Shown in pieces: positions 8,571 through 18,000 of a stretch of 64,000 nt of DNA. The position numbers and the translations under genes were made by a program. The stretch is taken from contig NZ_SGWZ01000001.1 of NCBI RefSeq assembly GCF_004216755.1, positions 558,001 through 622,000 of the forward strand, read 5' to 3'. The notes beneath the pieces were generated by a model. The model saw only the letters and a program-made list of their open reading frames with translations. It was not told the origin of the DNA and did no database searches. The stretch's first letter is position 1, and each line of letters begins with the position of its first letter. This DNA comes from Kerstersia gyiorum. GTDB lineage: Bacteria > Pseudomonadota > Gammaproteobacteria > Burkholderiales > Burkholderiaceae_B.

Positions 8571-9427
8571 GCTTGGGCCCTGACGGAAATCTCGCCGACG
8601 GTAATTGCATCCATGCCCAGGGCGTGGCGCACTTGCAAACGGCCGAACCCGTCCAGTCCGGCGGCTGTGCCGGACAACAGTACCCGGCCGTCCTCGATGA
8701 CATTGACCTGCCGGCTGGCCAGCGCGTCCATGCTGGCATGCCGGTCCAGAAAGGGCTGGAAGCCTGCGGTTTCATGCAGGTGCACGGCGGCCTGCCAGGC
8801 GCTGGCGACGTCAACGGCCAGTTGCACGGCCATATCCAGCCATTGCTCGGCGCTGCCGGGGGCGGCGCCGCTGACCTGGCTCCAGTCGGCCACGGCGCGG
8901 CCGAAATGCTGGCTGACCACCGCGGCGTCGCGCAGGTTTACGCCCATGCCCATGACGACAGCGCGCTGGCCCGTGGCGGGTTGGCGGGCGGTTTCCACCA
9001 GGATGCCGGCCAGCTTGGCGTCGCCGTACTGCAAATCGTTGGGCCATTTCATCAGTACCTGGCCGGCATTGTCACCTGCGTGGCGTCGCAACGCTTCGCA
9101 GGCGGCAATGCCGGCAACCAGGGACAGGCTGGGCAACAGTGCGGGCGCGGCAGTGGTGGGGAAGGCACAGGAAAGCATCAGTGCCGCGCCTGGCGCGGCA
9201 TTCCAGGGGCGTCCAGCACGGCCCCGGCCCTGGATCTGCAGGTGCGCGCCCAGCAGCCAGGGCAGGGCGGGTGGGGTGGCCTCGCGGATCAGGGTCATCA
9301 GGTCCGCGTTCGTGGAACCGGTTTCCTCAACCCAGCGCAGCATGCCAAAGTCCGCGAGCCTGGGGGCCAGCGCGGACTGCAGCATGGCGGCGGCAGGCAG
9401 GGCAAATGGGGCAGTGGGCATACTCAT
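8567..9427 (-). CDS. birA: Biotin--[acetyl-CoA-carboxylase] ligase (monofunctional)
   Basis: Ligase that makes biotinyl-5'-AMP and attaches biotin to the carrier protein of acetyl-CoA carboxylase. The 286-residue product has the biotin/lipoate ligase core with GRGRAGRPW (ATP/biotin loop) and KWPNDLQYGDAKLAGIL. A small C-terminal domain follows. There is no N-terminal winged helix as in E. coli BirA, so it is unlikely to act as a repressor. I placed the start at MSMPTAPF (9427); an upstream in-frame ATG at 9508 would add a residue stretch unlike the family. The gene overlaps coaX by 4 bases. Confidence 0.92.
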   Translation of the reverse strand: MSMPTAPFALPAAAMLQSALAPRLADFGMLRWVEETGSTNADLMTLIREATPPALPWLLGAHLQIQGRGRAGRPWNAAPGAALMLSCAFPTTAAPALLPSLSLVAGIAACEALRRHAGDNAGQVLMKWPNDLQYGDAKLAGILVETARQPATGQRAVVMGMGVNLRDAAVVSQHFGRAVADWSQVSGAAPGSAEQWLDMAVQLAVDVASAWQAAVHLHETAGFQPFLDRHASMDALASRQVNVIEDGRVLLSGTAAGLDGFGRLQVRHALGMDAITVGEISVRAQA

Positions 9428-9576
9428 GGCGGCGATTTTATAGGAATTGGCCGCGACCGCCTTTGGCACAGTGGGAAAGCGCTGGCCGGCTGGCTGCCGG
9501 GCCTGCATGCGGCCGGCCGCGCCGGTATGATTCGTCCTGTATGTATTCGCCGTGGGCGGCGACAGGAGGACAGACT

Positions 9577-10239
9577 ATGGCAGCAAGAACGGAAACTGAA
9601 ATCTTCGAGGGCGAAGCCGGCCGCATCGACTGCGCGCTGGACTGGCCCGACGGTGAGGTCAAGGGGTGGGCATTGGTGTTGCACCCCCACCCCCTGCATG
9701 GCGGTGCGCGCGGCAACAAGGTAGTGACGACTATCGCGCGTGCGGCCAACCAGCGCGGCCTGCTGGCCGTGCGCCCCGATTTCCGTGGTGTGGGGCAGTC
9801 CGAAGGCAGCTTCGACCATGCACGTGGCGAAACCCGCGACATGATTGCGCTGGTCGAGCAGTTCCGTACCCGCTACCCCGATGCTGCCGCAGGCGCGTGG
9901 GCGCTGGGTGGATTTTCCTTTGGCACCGCCGTGGCGGCGCATGTCTACGATGCCTATGCGCGCCAGGAGCGCGCGCCGGATGCCTTGCTGCTGGCGGGGC
10001 CGGCAGTGGCGCGTTTTCCGCTGGAAGGCCAGGAAGAAGCCCGGCGGGTGCCGCTGGACCGCACGCTGCTGGTGCATGGCGAAGTGGATGACGTCGTGCC
10101 CCTGGCGGAAGTGTTCGACTGGCTGCGCGCCGATGGTGTGCCGGTTACTGTCGTGCCCGGGGCTGGCCATTTCTTCCATGGGCATCTGATCACCTTGCGT
10201 GGCCTGGCCGAAGCGCACATCGCCAGGCTGTGCGGCTGA
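9577..10239 (+). CDS. Alpha/beta fold hydrolase
   Basis: A 220-residue cytosolic alpha/beta hydrolase of the COG2945 type. The HPHPLHGG oxyanion segment follows the first strand, the nucleophile elbow is GGFSFGT (Ser), and the catalytic His is in GAGHFFHG near the C-terminus. The acid is probably the Asp in HGEVDDVVP. The ATG at 9577 has a strong AGGAGG site 6-8 bases upstream, which decides this start over the longer open frame. It is divergent from birA. The natural substrate is unknown; family members are carboxylesterases or thioesterases. Confidence 0.85.
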   Translation: MAARTETEIFEGEAGRIDCALDWPDGEVKGWALVLHPHPLHGGARGNKVVTTIARAANQRGLLAVRPDFRGVGQSEGSFDHARGETRDMIALVEQFRTRYPDAAAGAWALGGFSFGTAVAAHVYDAYARQERAPDALLLAGPAVARFPLEGQEEARRVPLDRTLLVHGEVDDVVPLAEVFDWLRADGVPVTVVPGAGHFFHGHLITLRGLAEAHIARLCG

Positions 10240-10456
10240 ATCCCGGGAATGCCGGAACTTGGCAGGAACTTTGCGGGGCGAGTGCCGGTCACAAGGCATT
10301 GCTATGTATGCGGTGGCGGTATCGTTACAGAGGGTTTCCGCCGTTGGCTTTCTTGTGCCGGCGGGAAGGTGAGACAATAACCGCTTCCATCCTGAACCCC
10401 GTCCGGGGGCCGGGCGGTAATCCGCGCCTCCGGATTCGTCTTTTCTGCTTTTATCC

Positions 10457-11671
10457 ATGACAGCTGCTTCTCACAAGAAATCCCCATGGCGTCCCGTGCG
10501 GCGTACCCTGGTGACGCTGGCGCTGGCCGCTGCGCCATTGCTGGCCACCGCCCAGACTACCGCGGCGCAGGCGCCGGGTATGCCGGCCGCAGTCGCCGAG
10601 CTGTCGTCCATTCCTGCACCGGTCATCGCGGCACGCGCCTGGATCTCCATCGACGTTACCAGCGGCCAGGTGCTGGCAGGTTCGCAGCCGGACATGCGTG
10701 TCGAGCCGGCTTCGCTGACCAAAGTCATGACGGCCTATCTGGCTTTTGCTGCGCTGGATGAAAAGCGCGTGACGGCCGACCAGCAGGTGGCCGTGTCGCA
10801 GCATGCCTGGAAGACCGGTGGCTCGCGCATGTTCATCGAACCGCGCAAACCGGTGACCTTCAATGAATTGCTGCAGGGCATGATCGTGCAGTCGGGCAAC
10901 GACGCATCGGTCGCAGTGGCCGAGACCATTGCCGGTAGCGAAGCCGTGTTCGCCGACCTGATGAACAAGGAAGCGAAGCGACTGGGCATGACCGACAGTC
11001 ATTTCATGAACGCCACGGGCCTGCCCGACCCGCAGCACACCACGACGGTGCGCGACCTGGCGACCCTGGCGACGGCGCTGATCCGCGACTATCCCCAGTA
11101 TTTCGGCTTCTACAAGCAGCGCGAATTCACCTATAACAACATTACCCAGCCCAATCGCAATCGTCTGCTCTGGGCCGATCCGTCTGTCGATGGCATGAAG
11201 ACGGGCTTTACCGACGCCGCAGGCTACTGCCTGATCGCGACGGCCATGCGCGGTGACCGCCGCATCCTGACGGTGGTTGTCGGTACCGACAGCGACGCTG
11301 CGCGTGCCGAGGAAAGCCTGAAGCTGCTCAACTGGAGCTTCCAGAACTTCGATACCGTGAAGGTCTTCGCCGATGACAGCGCCAACCTCGTGGTGCCGGT
11401 GCGCGAAGGCAAGGAAGATACGGTGCAGCTGGGTACGTCCGAGCCGCTGTGGCTGTCCGTGCCGCGTGGCCGCGCCCAGGACGTCAAGCCCGTGGCCTCG
11501 CGCCCGGACCCCTTGCTGGCGCCGCTGCATGTCGGCCAGGAGATCGGTACGGTATCGCTGTCGCTCGACGACAAGGTCCTGACCACTGCGCCGCTCGTCG
11601 TCAAGCAGGATGTCGAGCGTGCCGGTTTCTTCGGCCGCCTGGTGGATAACGTCAAGTCCTGGTTTGATTGA
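10457..11671 (+). CDS. dacC: D-alanyl-D-alanine carboxypeptidase (PBP5/6 family)
   Basis: Low-molecular-weight penicillin-binding protein that trims the terminal D-Ala of peptidoglycan pentapeptides in the periplasm. The 404-residue product has a signal peptide (about 1-36), the serine motif SLTK (Ser-86), the SGND motif and KTGFTDAAG. A C-terminal PBP5-type beta domain and an amphipathic membrane-anchoring tail ending VDNVKSWFD follow. All catalytic residues are present. It precedes a D-amino acid aminotransferase by 135 bases, so D-Ala turnover functions sit side by side. The exact paralogue name (dacA or dacC) is uncertain. Confidence 0.93.
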   Translation: MTAASHKKSPWRPVRRTLVTLALAAAPLLATAQTTAAQAPGMPAAVAELSSIPAPVIAARAWISIDVTSGQVLAGSQPDMRVEPASLTKVMTAYLAFAALDEKRVTADQQVAVSQHAWKTGGSRMFIEPRKPVTFNELLQGMIVQSGNDASVAVAETIAGSEAVFADLMNKEAKRLGMTDSHFMNATGLPDPQHTTTVRDLATLATALIRDYPQYFGFYKQREFTYNNITQPNRNRLLWADPSVDGMKTGFTDAAGYCLIATAMRGDRRILTVVVGTDSDAARAEESLKLLNWSFQNFDTVKVFADDSANLVVPVREGKEDTVQLGTSEPLWLSVPRGRAQDVKPVASRPDPLLAPLHVGQEIGTVSLSLDDKVLTTAPLVVKQDVERAGFFGRLVDNVKSWFD

Positions 11672-11711
11672 TCCACGCCGGGTGCGGGGCTGACCCGCGC
11701 CCGGGGGCCGT

Positions 11712-11729
11712 CCCTGTCTTCGGGCAGGG
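11712..11729 (+). terminator. UUCG-tetraloop hairpin after dacC
   Basis: CCCTGTC-TTCG-GGCAGGG forms a 7-bp stem (one G-U) closed by a stable UUCG loop, 40 bases after the dacC stop. There is no T-run after it, so termination is plausible but not certain. Confidence 0.35.
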
Positions 11730-11806
11730 CGGCTACCCGCCTGGCATGGCAGTTTCCTTCGTGGCCTTTTTCCCGTTCCTGCGGTTAAACGCCGCAAGGA
11801 GTAGCA

Positions 11807-12700
11807 ATGATTCCAGGCATGGCAGCCGATACGCTGGTCTATCTGAATGGCGCTTATCTTCCGGTAGGCGAAGCGAAGATTTCCGTCCTCGACCGGGGGT
11901 TCATCTTCGGCGACGGTATCTATGAAGTGGTGCCTGCCTATCAGGGCCGGCCGTTCCGCATGGACGAGCACCTTGCCCGCCTGGCGCGCAGCCTGGCTGC
12001 GATACGTCTGGAATTGCCCATGGGCATGGCAGGGGTGCGGCGCATTGTCGAAACCTTGATCGCACGCCAGGCAGCCGAGAACTGCATTGTTTACTTCCAG
12101 GTGACGCGCGGCGTTGCGCGCCGCGATCACCCGTTTCCCGTGCCTGCGCCCGAGCCCACGGTTTTCGCCATGGCGACGGCTTTCCGGCGCCCGGATGCGG
12201 CGGCCCGCGAGCGCGGGTTGTCGGTCATCAGCATCACCGACGAGCGCTGGTTGCATTGCGACATCAAGTCCATTTCCCTGCTGGGCAACGTGCTGGCCAA
12301 ACAGGCGGCCGTGGAGGCCGGTGTCGATGAAGTGCTGCAGTTTCGCGATGGCCTGCTGACGGAAGGCTCGTCCTGCAACGCCTGGGTGGTGCAGGGCGGC
12401 AAGTTGCTGGCGCCGCCGCTGGGGCCGAAGATTCTCGAAGGCATACGCTACGGGCTGATGCTCGAACTGGCCAGGGAGGCGGGCATAGAATTCCAGGCCC
12501 GCGACATCACGCGGGCGGATGTGGAAACCGCTGACGAGCTGCTGCTGACTTCCGCAAGCAAGGAAGTCCTGCCTGTCCTGCGCCGGGATGGCGCCGCGGT
12601 TGGCGCAGGCGTGCCTGGCCCGGTGTTTCGACGCCTGGCGCAGGCGTATGATTCCCGTATTGAAGCCTTAATGGCGCAGCCGCCAGTGACGGCCGCCTGA
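11807..12700 (+). CDS. dat: D-amino acid aminotransferase (class IV)
   Basis: PLP-dependent fold-type IV transaminase, 297 residues, interconverting D-alanine and D-glutamate with their keto acids. It has FGDGIYEVVPAY near the N-terminus, the PLP lysine in CDIKSISLLGNVLAKQ and the phosphate-binding ITRADVETADELLLTSA segment. The start has AAGGAG 8 bases upstream. It leads the unit dat-ybeD-lipB-lipA, an arrangement common in Alcaligenaceae and their relatives. A branched-chain aminotransferase or aminodeoxychorismate lyase role is possible within the fold, but the motifs fit D-AAT better. Confidence 0.88.
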   Translation: MIPGMAADTLVYLNGAYLPVGEAKISVLDRGFIFGDGIYEVVPAYQGRPFRMDEHLARLARSLAAIRLELPMGMAGVRRIVETLIARQAAENCIVYFQVTRGVARRDHPFPVPAPEPTVFAMATAFRRPDAAARERGLSVISITDERWLHCDIKSISLLGNVLAKQAAVEAGVDEVLQFRDGLLTEGSSCNAWVVQGGKLLAPPLGPKILEGIRYGLMLELAREAGIEFQARDITRADVETADELLLTSASKEVLPVLRRDGAAVGAGVPGPVFRRLAQAYDSRIEALMAQPPVTAA

Positions 12701-12787
12701 TAGGTGGCTTGATCCTGGCAGCCGATGCCAGGTGTTTGCCGGCGCTGTCCGAGAGGGCGCCGGGCCGTTTTTATTTGGAGCCGCAGT

Positions 12788-13057
12788 ATGACGACCCCGC
12801 AACAACCCGCTATCGAGTTCCCGCTGGATTTCCCCATCAAGGTCATGGGGCGCCAGCATCCGGAGCTGGAAGACCTGCTGAGTGCAATCGTGCGCGAACA
12901 CGCGCCGGATTTCGATTCCGCGAACGTGGAACGGCGCCCCAGCAGCGGCGGCAATTATGTCGGGCTCACCTTCACGGTACGGGCGACGTCGCGCGAGCAG
13001 CTCGATAACCTGTATCGCGCGCTGCATGGCCATCCCATGGTGGTCTATCTGCTGTGA
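12788..13057 (+). CDS. ybeD: YbeD family protein (DUF493)
   Basis: An 89-residue ACT-like regulatory-fold protein of the UPF0250/DUF493 family. Typical segments are PLDFPIKVMG near the start and SSGGNYVGLTFTV in the middle. Its function is unknown, but the gene sits next to lipB in many Proteobacteria, suggesting a role tied to lipoate attachment or synthesis. The TGA stop shares its A with the lipB ATG, so the two are translationally coupled. Confidence 0.92.
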   Translation: MTTPQQPAIEFPLDFPIKVMGRQHPELEDLLSAIVREHAPDFDSANVERRPSSGGNYVGLTFTVRATSREQLDNLYRALHGHPMVVYLL

Positions 13058-13758
13058 TGGCCGAAGCCGTGCATTCCGCGCCAGTGGCAACGCCGGCGGA
13101 TTGCACCCGCTGGCTGGCCGGGCCGGTTGCCTACCTGCCGGTCTGGGAAGCCATGCGCAGCTATACCGAAACGCGTGGCGCCGATTCCGCCGATGAGATC
13201 TGGCTGACCGAGCACGCACCGGTCTATACGCTGGGTCAGGCGGGCAAGCCCGAGCATCTGTTGTGTCCAGGCGACATCCCTATCGTGCAATGTGACCGTG
13301 GCGGACAAGTGACCTATCACGGTCCGGGGCAGATCATGGCCTATGTCCTGTTCGATTTGCGCCGGGCCGGCATCCATGTGCGCGACTACGTCTACCGTCT
13401 GGAGCAGGGCGTACTGGATGTGCTGCATGGCTGGGGGCTGGCAGGCGCCTGCCGGCAGGCGGGCGCGCCGGGTATTTATGTGCCGTTGGACGGCTTGCCG
13501 CCGGCACCCGCCATGCCTGGCCAGCCCGCGCCAAATGTGGGAAAGGTCGCGGCGCTGGGCGTCAAGATCCGCAACGGCAGGGCCTACCACGGCGTATCAC
13601 TCAACCTGGCGATGAACCTGGAACCGTTCGATCGTATCAATCCCTGCGGGTACGCCGGACTGCGTACCGTAGACCTGGCCGGCCTGGGTATCCGCCGTGA
13701 CTTCCAGGGGGCTGGAGACGAACTTGCCGCCAGCCTGTGGCGTGCGCTGCGCGCCTGA
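13057..13758 (+). CDS. lipB: Octanoyl-[acyl-carrier-protein]:protein N-octanoyltransferase
   Basis: Transfers octanoate from octanoyl-ACP to the lipoyl domains of 2-oxoacid dehydrogenases, the first step of lipoate synthesis. The 233-residue product contains the LipB signature GGQVTYHGPGQ, a lysine-bearing VGKVAALGVKI segment (VAALG, catalytic Lys) and the nucleophile Cys in INPCGYAG. The ATG overlaps the ybeD stop (TGATG); a GTG one codon upstream is less likely. lipA follows 166 bases later. Confidence 0.96.
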   Translation: MAEAVHSAPVATPADCTRWLAGPVAYLPVWEAMRSYTETRGADSADEIWLTEHAPVYTLGQAGKPEHLLCPGDIPIVQCDRGGQVTYHGPGQIMAYVLFDLRRAGIHVRDYVYRLEQGVLDVLHGWGLAGACRQAGAPGIYVPLDGLPPAPAMPGQPAPNVGKVAALGVKIRNGRAYHGVSLNLAMNLEPFDRINPCGYAGLRTVDLAGLGIRRDFQGAGDELAASLWRALRA

Positions 13759-13924
13759 CGGTGGCCTGGGCTGGGCCATGGCCAGCCTGCGCGCAGCGCG
13801 CGATAACCTTGTGTAACCATCCCTGGGACTGGCGCAGCGGGCCAGGGGTAGTAAACTGGCGCTATTCCTCATTCTTACTGCGCCACACGGCCGAATCCGT
13901 GTTGCGCTGCAAAAGATCCTACGC

Positions 13925-14950
13925 ATGAGCCAATCCGCAGAATCCGCCCAAATCGCCGTGCCGGCTGCCACTGGCGCGGTGCAGCCCGCTGCCGCCGCCG
14001 CGCAGCCGGCTTATGACCCGACCCAGAAACAGAAGTCGCAGGCCAAGACCGCGCGCATTCCCATCAAGATCGTGCCGGTGGAGCGGCTCAAGAAGCCGGA
14101 GTGGATCCGAGTCAAGGCGGCGACGCCCGGTTCGCGCTTCTACGAGATCAAGAAGATCCTGCGCGAACACAATCTGTTTACGGTCTGTGAAGAAGCGTCC
14201 TGCCCGAACATCGGTGAATGTTTCGGCAAGGGTACGGCGACCTTCATGATCATGGGTGACAAGTGCACCCGGCGCTGCCCGTTCTGTGACGTCGGTCATG
14301 GCCGCCCCGATCCGCTGGATGTCGATGAGCCATTGAATCTGGCGCGTTCCATTGCGGCCATGAAGCTGTCCTACGTGGTCATTACCTCGGTGGACCGCGA
14401 CGACCTGCGCGACGGTGGTGCCGGGCACTTCGTCGAGTGCATCCAGCGCATCCGCGAGCTGTCGCCCAATACGCGCATCGAAGTGCTCGTGCCGGATTTC
14501 CGTGGCCGCCTGGAGCGCGCGCTGGATATCTTCGATATCGCGCCGCCCGACGTCATGAACCACAATCTGGAAACCGTGCCGCGCCTGTATCGCCAGTCGC
14601 GTCCGGGCTCCGACTACATGCATTCGCTCAAGCTGCTGGCCCAGTTCAAGGAACGCCAGCCGCATATCCCGACCAAGTCCGGCCTGATGCTGGGCCTGGG
14701 GGAGACCGACGAGGAAATCCTGCAGGTCATGCGTGACATGCGTGAGCACAATGTCGACATGCTGACCATCGGCCAGTACCTGCAGCCTTCCGAGCACCAC
14801 TTGCCCGTGTTGCGCTATGTGCATCCCGATGTCTTTGCCATGTTCGAACGCGAGGCCTACGACATGGGCTTCAGCCATGCCGCCGTCGGCGCCATGGTCC
14901 GTTCTTCTTACCATGCTGACCAGCAGGCGAACGCCGCTGGCGTGAATTGA
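13925..14950 (+). CDS. lipA: Lipoyl synthase (radical SAM)
   Basis: Radical SAM enzyme that inserts two sulfur atoms into the octanoyl chain to make lipoyl groups. The 341-residue product carries both iron-sulfur cluster motifs: the auxiliary cluster CEEASCPNIGEC and the radical SAM CTRRCPFC. The C-terminal RSSYHADQQ supplies the conserved RSSY serine ligand. The N-terminus has about 40 Ala/Pro-rich residues before the conserved core, a modest extension. It is last in the dat-ybeD-lipB-lipA group and is followed by a strong hairpin. Confidence 0.97.
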   Translation: MSQSAESAQIAVPAATGAVQPAAAAAQPAYDPTQKQKSQAKTARIPIKIVPVERLKKPEWIRVKAATPGSRFYEIKKILREHNLFTVCEEASCPNIGECFGKGTATFMIMGDKCTRRCPFCDVGHGRPDPLDVDEPLNLARSIAAMKLSYVVITSVDRDDLRDGGAGHFVECIQRIRELSPNTRIEVLVPDFRGRLERALDIFDIAPPDVMNHNLETVPRLYRQSRPGSDYMHSLKLLAQFKERQPHIPTKSGLMLGLGETDEEILQVMRDMREHNVDMLTIGQYLQPSEHHLPVLRYVHPDVFAMFEREAYDMGFSHAAVGAMVRSSYHADQQANAAGVN

Positions 14951-14970
14951 TGACTTCCTGTCGTTCCTGA

Positions 14971-14996
14971 TTTCTGGCCGCCGTGGCGGCCAGAAA
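14971..14996 (+). terminator. Terminator hairpin after lipA
   Basis: TTTCTGGCCGCC and GGCGGCCAGAAA are perfect complements separated by two bases (so an 11-bp stem with a 4-base loop), 20 bases after the lipA stop. A T-rich CCCTTCTTTTTCTGG follows slightly downstream. Confidence 0.65.
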
Positions 14997-15028
14997 CAGG
15001 GTTCCCTTCTTTTTCTGGAATTTCCGCC

Positions 15029-18000
15029 ATGTCGTTCAGGACTCTTGCCGTAGCCCTGTCGTTGCTGGTATTGGCCGCCTGCGATCGCTCGTCCGACACG
15101 CAAGCCCCCGCGCCAGCCACTTCCCCGACCGCCGCTTCGGAACAACAGGCGCCTGCCGCTTCGGCGCCGCGAGCGGAACTGAGCGCAGAGGAGCGCGCCG
15201 AGCTGGCACGGGTGTACGCTGGGCGCTGGCTGGAAGTGCTCGATATCTCGGAAATTCAGCAGGACGGCGCTGCGACGCTGGCCGTAACATTCTCGGCGCC
15301 GCTGGATCCGCAGCAGAAGCTGGATAATTACCTGAGCGTTTCCGACCAGAGCAGTGGCAAGGTCGATGGCGCCTGGCAATTGTCCCGCAACCTGATGACG
15401 GCCACGCTGGGGCCGCTGTCGCCGCGCCGGACGCTGGACGTGACGGTTTCTGCCGGCTTGTCCAGCCTGGGCGGCACCCGCCTCCAAAAGGATAACAGGG
15501 AGACGATCAAGACCCGTGACGCCGATCCGGTCGTGGGCTTCGCGTCCAGCGGTTCGCTGTTGCCGACGGAATTGGTCGACGGCCTGCCCGTGATGGCGTT
15601 GAATGTCGACAAAGTGAATGTCGACTTCTTCCGCGTCCGGCCGGAGAACCTGGTTTCGGTGCTGGAGTACGGCAATATTCGTGGTGGCATGGATCTTTGG
15701 GATGCCGACTATCTGACCAGAAGCGCCGATCTGGTGTATTCGGGGCGCTTCGATCTGCATACCAAGCCCAATATCCGCGAGACCGTGCTCCTGCCATTGG
15801 GCAGCATCGAGCCACTCAAGCAGCCGGGCGTCTATTTCGCCGTGATGCAGCGGGCGGGCAGCTATCAGTATTCCTTGCCCACCACCCTGTTCAGCCTGAG
15901 TGATATCGGCCTTTCGGTGCACCGCTACCATGACCGCATGCTGGTCCTGACACAGGCGCTGACTGGTGGCAAGCCGAAGTCCGGGGTGGAAGTCTCGGTG
16001 CATGACAAGGACGGCAAGGTGCTGGCCAGTGGCAGCACCGACAGCCATGGCATGCTGGAATTGCCGCAGAAAGAAGAAGCCCGGCTGGTCATTGCCCAGC
16101 AGGATGGCCAGACCACCTTGCTGCGCCTGGCCACATCGGTTCTGGACCTGTCTGAATTCAAGGTGCAGGGGCCGCCATCGGGCAGCCTGAATTTCTTCAT
16201 GTTCGGCCCGCGCGATCTCTACCGTCCGGGTGAAACCGTGCCTATCAATGCCTTGCTGCGTGACGCCGACGGCAAGCCCGTTGCCGCGCAGCCAGTCGCG
16301 GTGGAGGTCATGCAGCCGGATGGCAATGTGCGCTTGCGCTTTACCTGGACGGCAGACAGCGGCGGCCTGTACCAGCGTGATCTGGCCCTGCCATCCGATG
16401 TGCAGGCCGGGTTGTGGACGGTGCAGGCTCGAACTGGCAACGGCGATGTGCATACCTACACGTTCCATATCGAGGATTTCATGCCCGAGCGCATGAGCCT
16501 GGCGTTGGAAGAGCCCGCCGAGCTGCTGCAGCCGGCGGACGAGGTGGCGTTCGGGATAGAGGCCCGCTATCTTTACGGTGCGCCGGCCGGCGGCAATCGC
16601 CTGTCGGGGCAGATCTACGTCGCGCCATTGCGCGAAGCGGTCGCCGCCTTGCCTGGCTATCAGTTCGGCCGGGTGGATGAAACCGGGCTGACCCAGACCA
16701 TCGAGCTGGAACCTTCGGTGCTGGCCGATGACGGAACTGCAGTGATTTCGCAGCCTTCGCAGTGGCGCGAGGTGCGTTCGCCGGTACAGATCACCTTGCA
16801 GGCCAGCGTCCAGGAAACCGGGGGCCGGCCGGTAACGCGCCGCCAGTCGGTGGCCGTCTGGCCGGCAGAGCGTCTGCCGGGCGTGCGCCTGGTCAATGTC
16901 GACAGCGATGGCAGCGTGGATGCGGATAGCCTGGCCGAGTTCAATTTTGTCTTGGCTGACCGGGAAGGCAAGCGCCTGGCAAGCAAGGGGCTGATCGTCC
17001 GCCTGGTGCGTGAGCGCCGTGATTATTACTGGAGCTACGGCGGTAGCGACGGCTGGGGCTACCGCTACGATGAAAAACATTTTGTCGTGGACGAACGCAC
17101 GCTTGATGTCGCCGCCGGACAGTCCGCCGAGGCCGGCTTTATGGTGGAGTGGGGCCCTTACCGCGTGGAAGTGGAAGACCCGGTCACCGGCCTGGTTTCC
17201 AGCGAACGATTCTGGGCCGGCTATCGCTGGCAGGATACCGGCGAAGGTTCCGGCGTGGTGCGTCCCGACCAGGTTGCCCTGACTTTGGACAAGGCGTCCT
17301 ACCGTGCTGGCGACGTGGCCAAGGTGACAGTGGCGCCGCCCGTTGCCGGCAGCGGCTATCTCATGGTGGAGTCTGCGGAAGGCCCCTTGTGGTGGCAGGC
17401 CATAGACGTGCCCGCCGAAGGCCAGGTATTCGAGATTCCGGTGGCGCGTGACTGGGATCGCCACGATCTGTATATCAGCGCATTGGTCTTGCGCCCCGGT
17501 GAGCGCAAAACCGTGCAGACGCCCAAGCGTGCCGTGGGCGTGTTGTATTTGCCGCTGTCTCGCGAAGACCGCAAGCTGAACGTGACGCTGGAAGCACCGG
17601 GGCAGATGCGCCCGGAACGCGCCTTGACCACGCGAGTGCAGGTCAAGGACGAGCAGGGCAAGCCGGTGGCCAATGCGCATGTCCTGCTGTCCGCAGTGGA
17701 TGTGGGCATCCTCAATATCACCGAATTCAAGACCCCTGACCCGTACACCGCCTTCTTCGGCCGCAAGCGTTACGGTGTCGATCAGATGGACATGTATGGC
17801 CGCCTGATCGAAGGCGGCAATCTGCGCCAGGCCTCGCTGGCCTTCGGCGGGGATGCCACGTCCACGCCTGGCGGCCTGCCGCCGCTGACCACGGTCAGGC
17901 TGGTGTCGCTGCTGGCGGCCCCGGTAAAGACCAGCGAAGAAGGCTATGTGGACGTCAATGTCGACGTGCCGGATTTCAATGGCGAGCTGCGTGTCATGGC

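Noticed and set aside
10451..12256. A 601-codon minus-strand frame opposite dacC and dat
   Set aside because: No domain, no ribosome binding site and it crosses two well-supported genes on the other strand.
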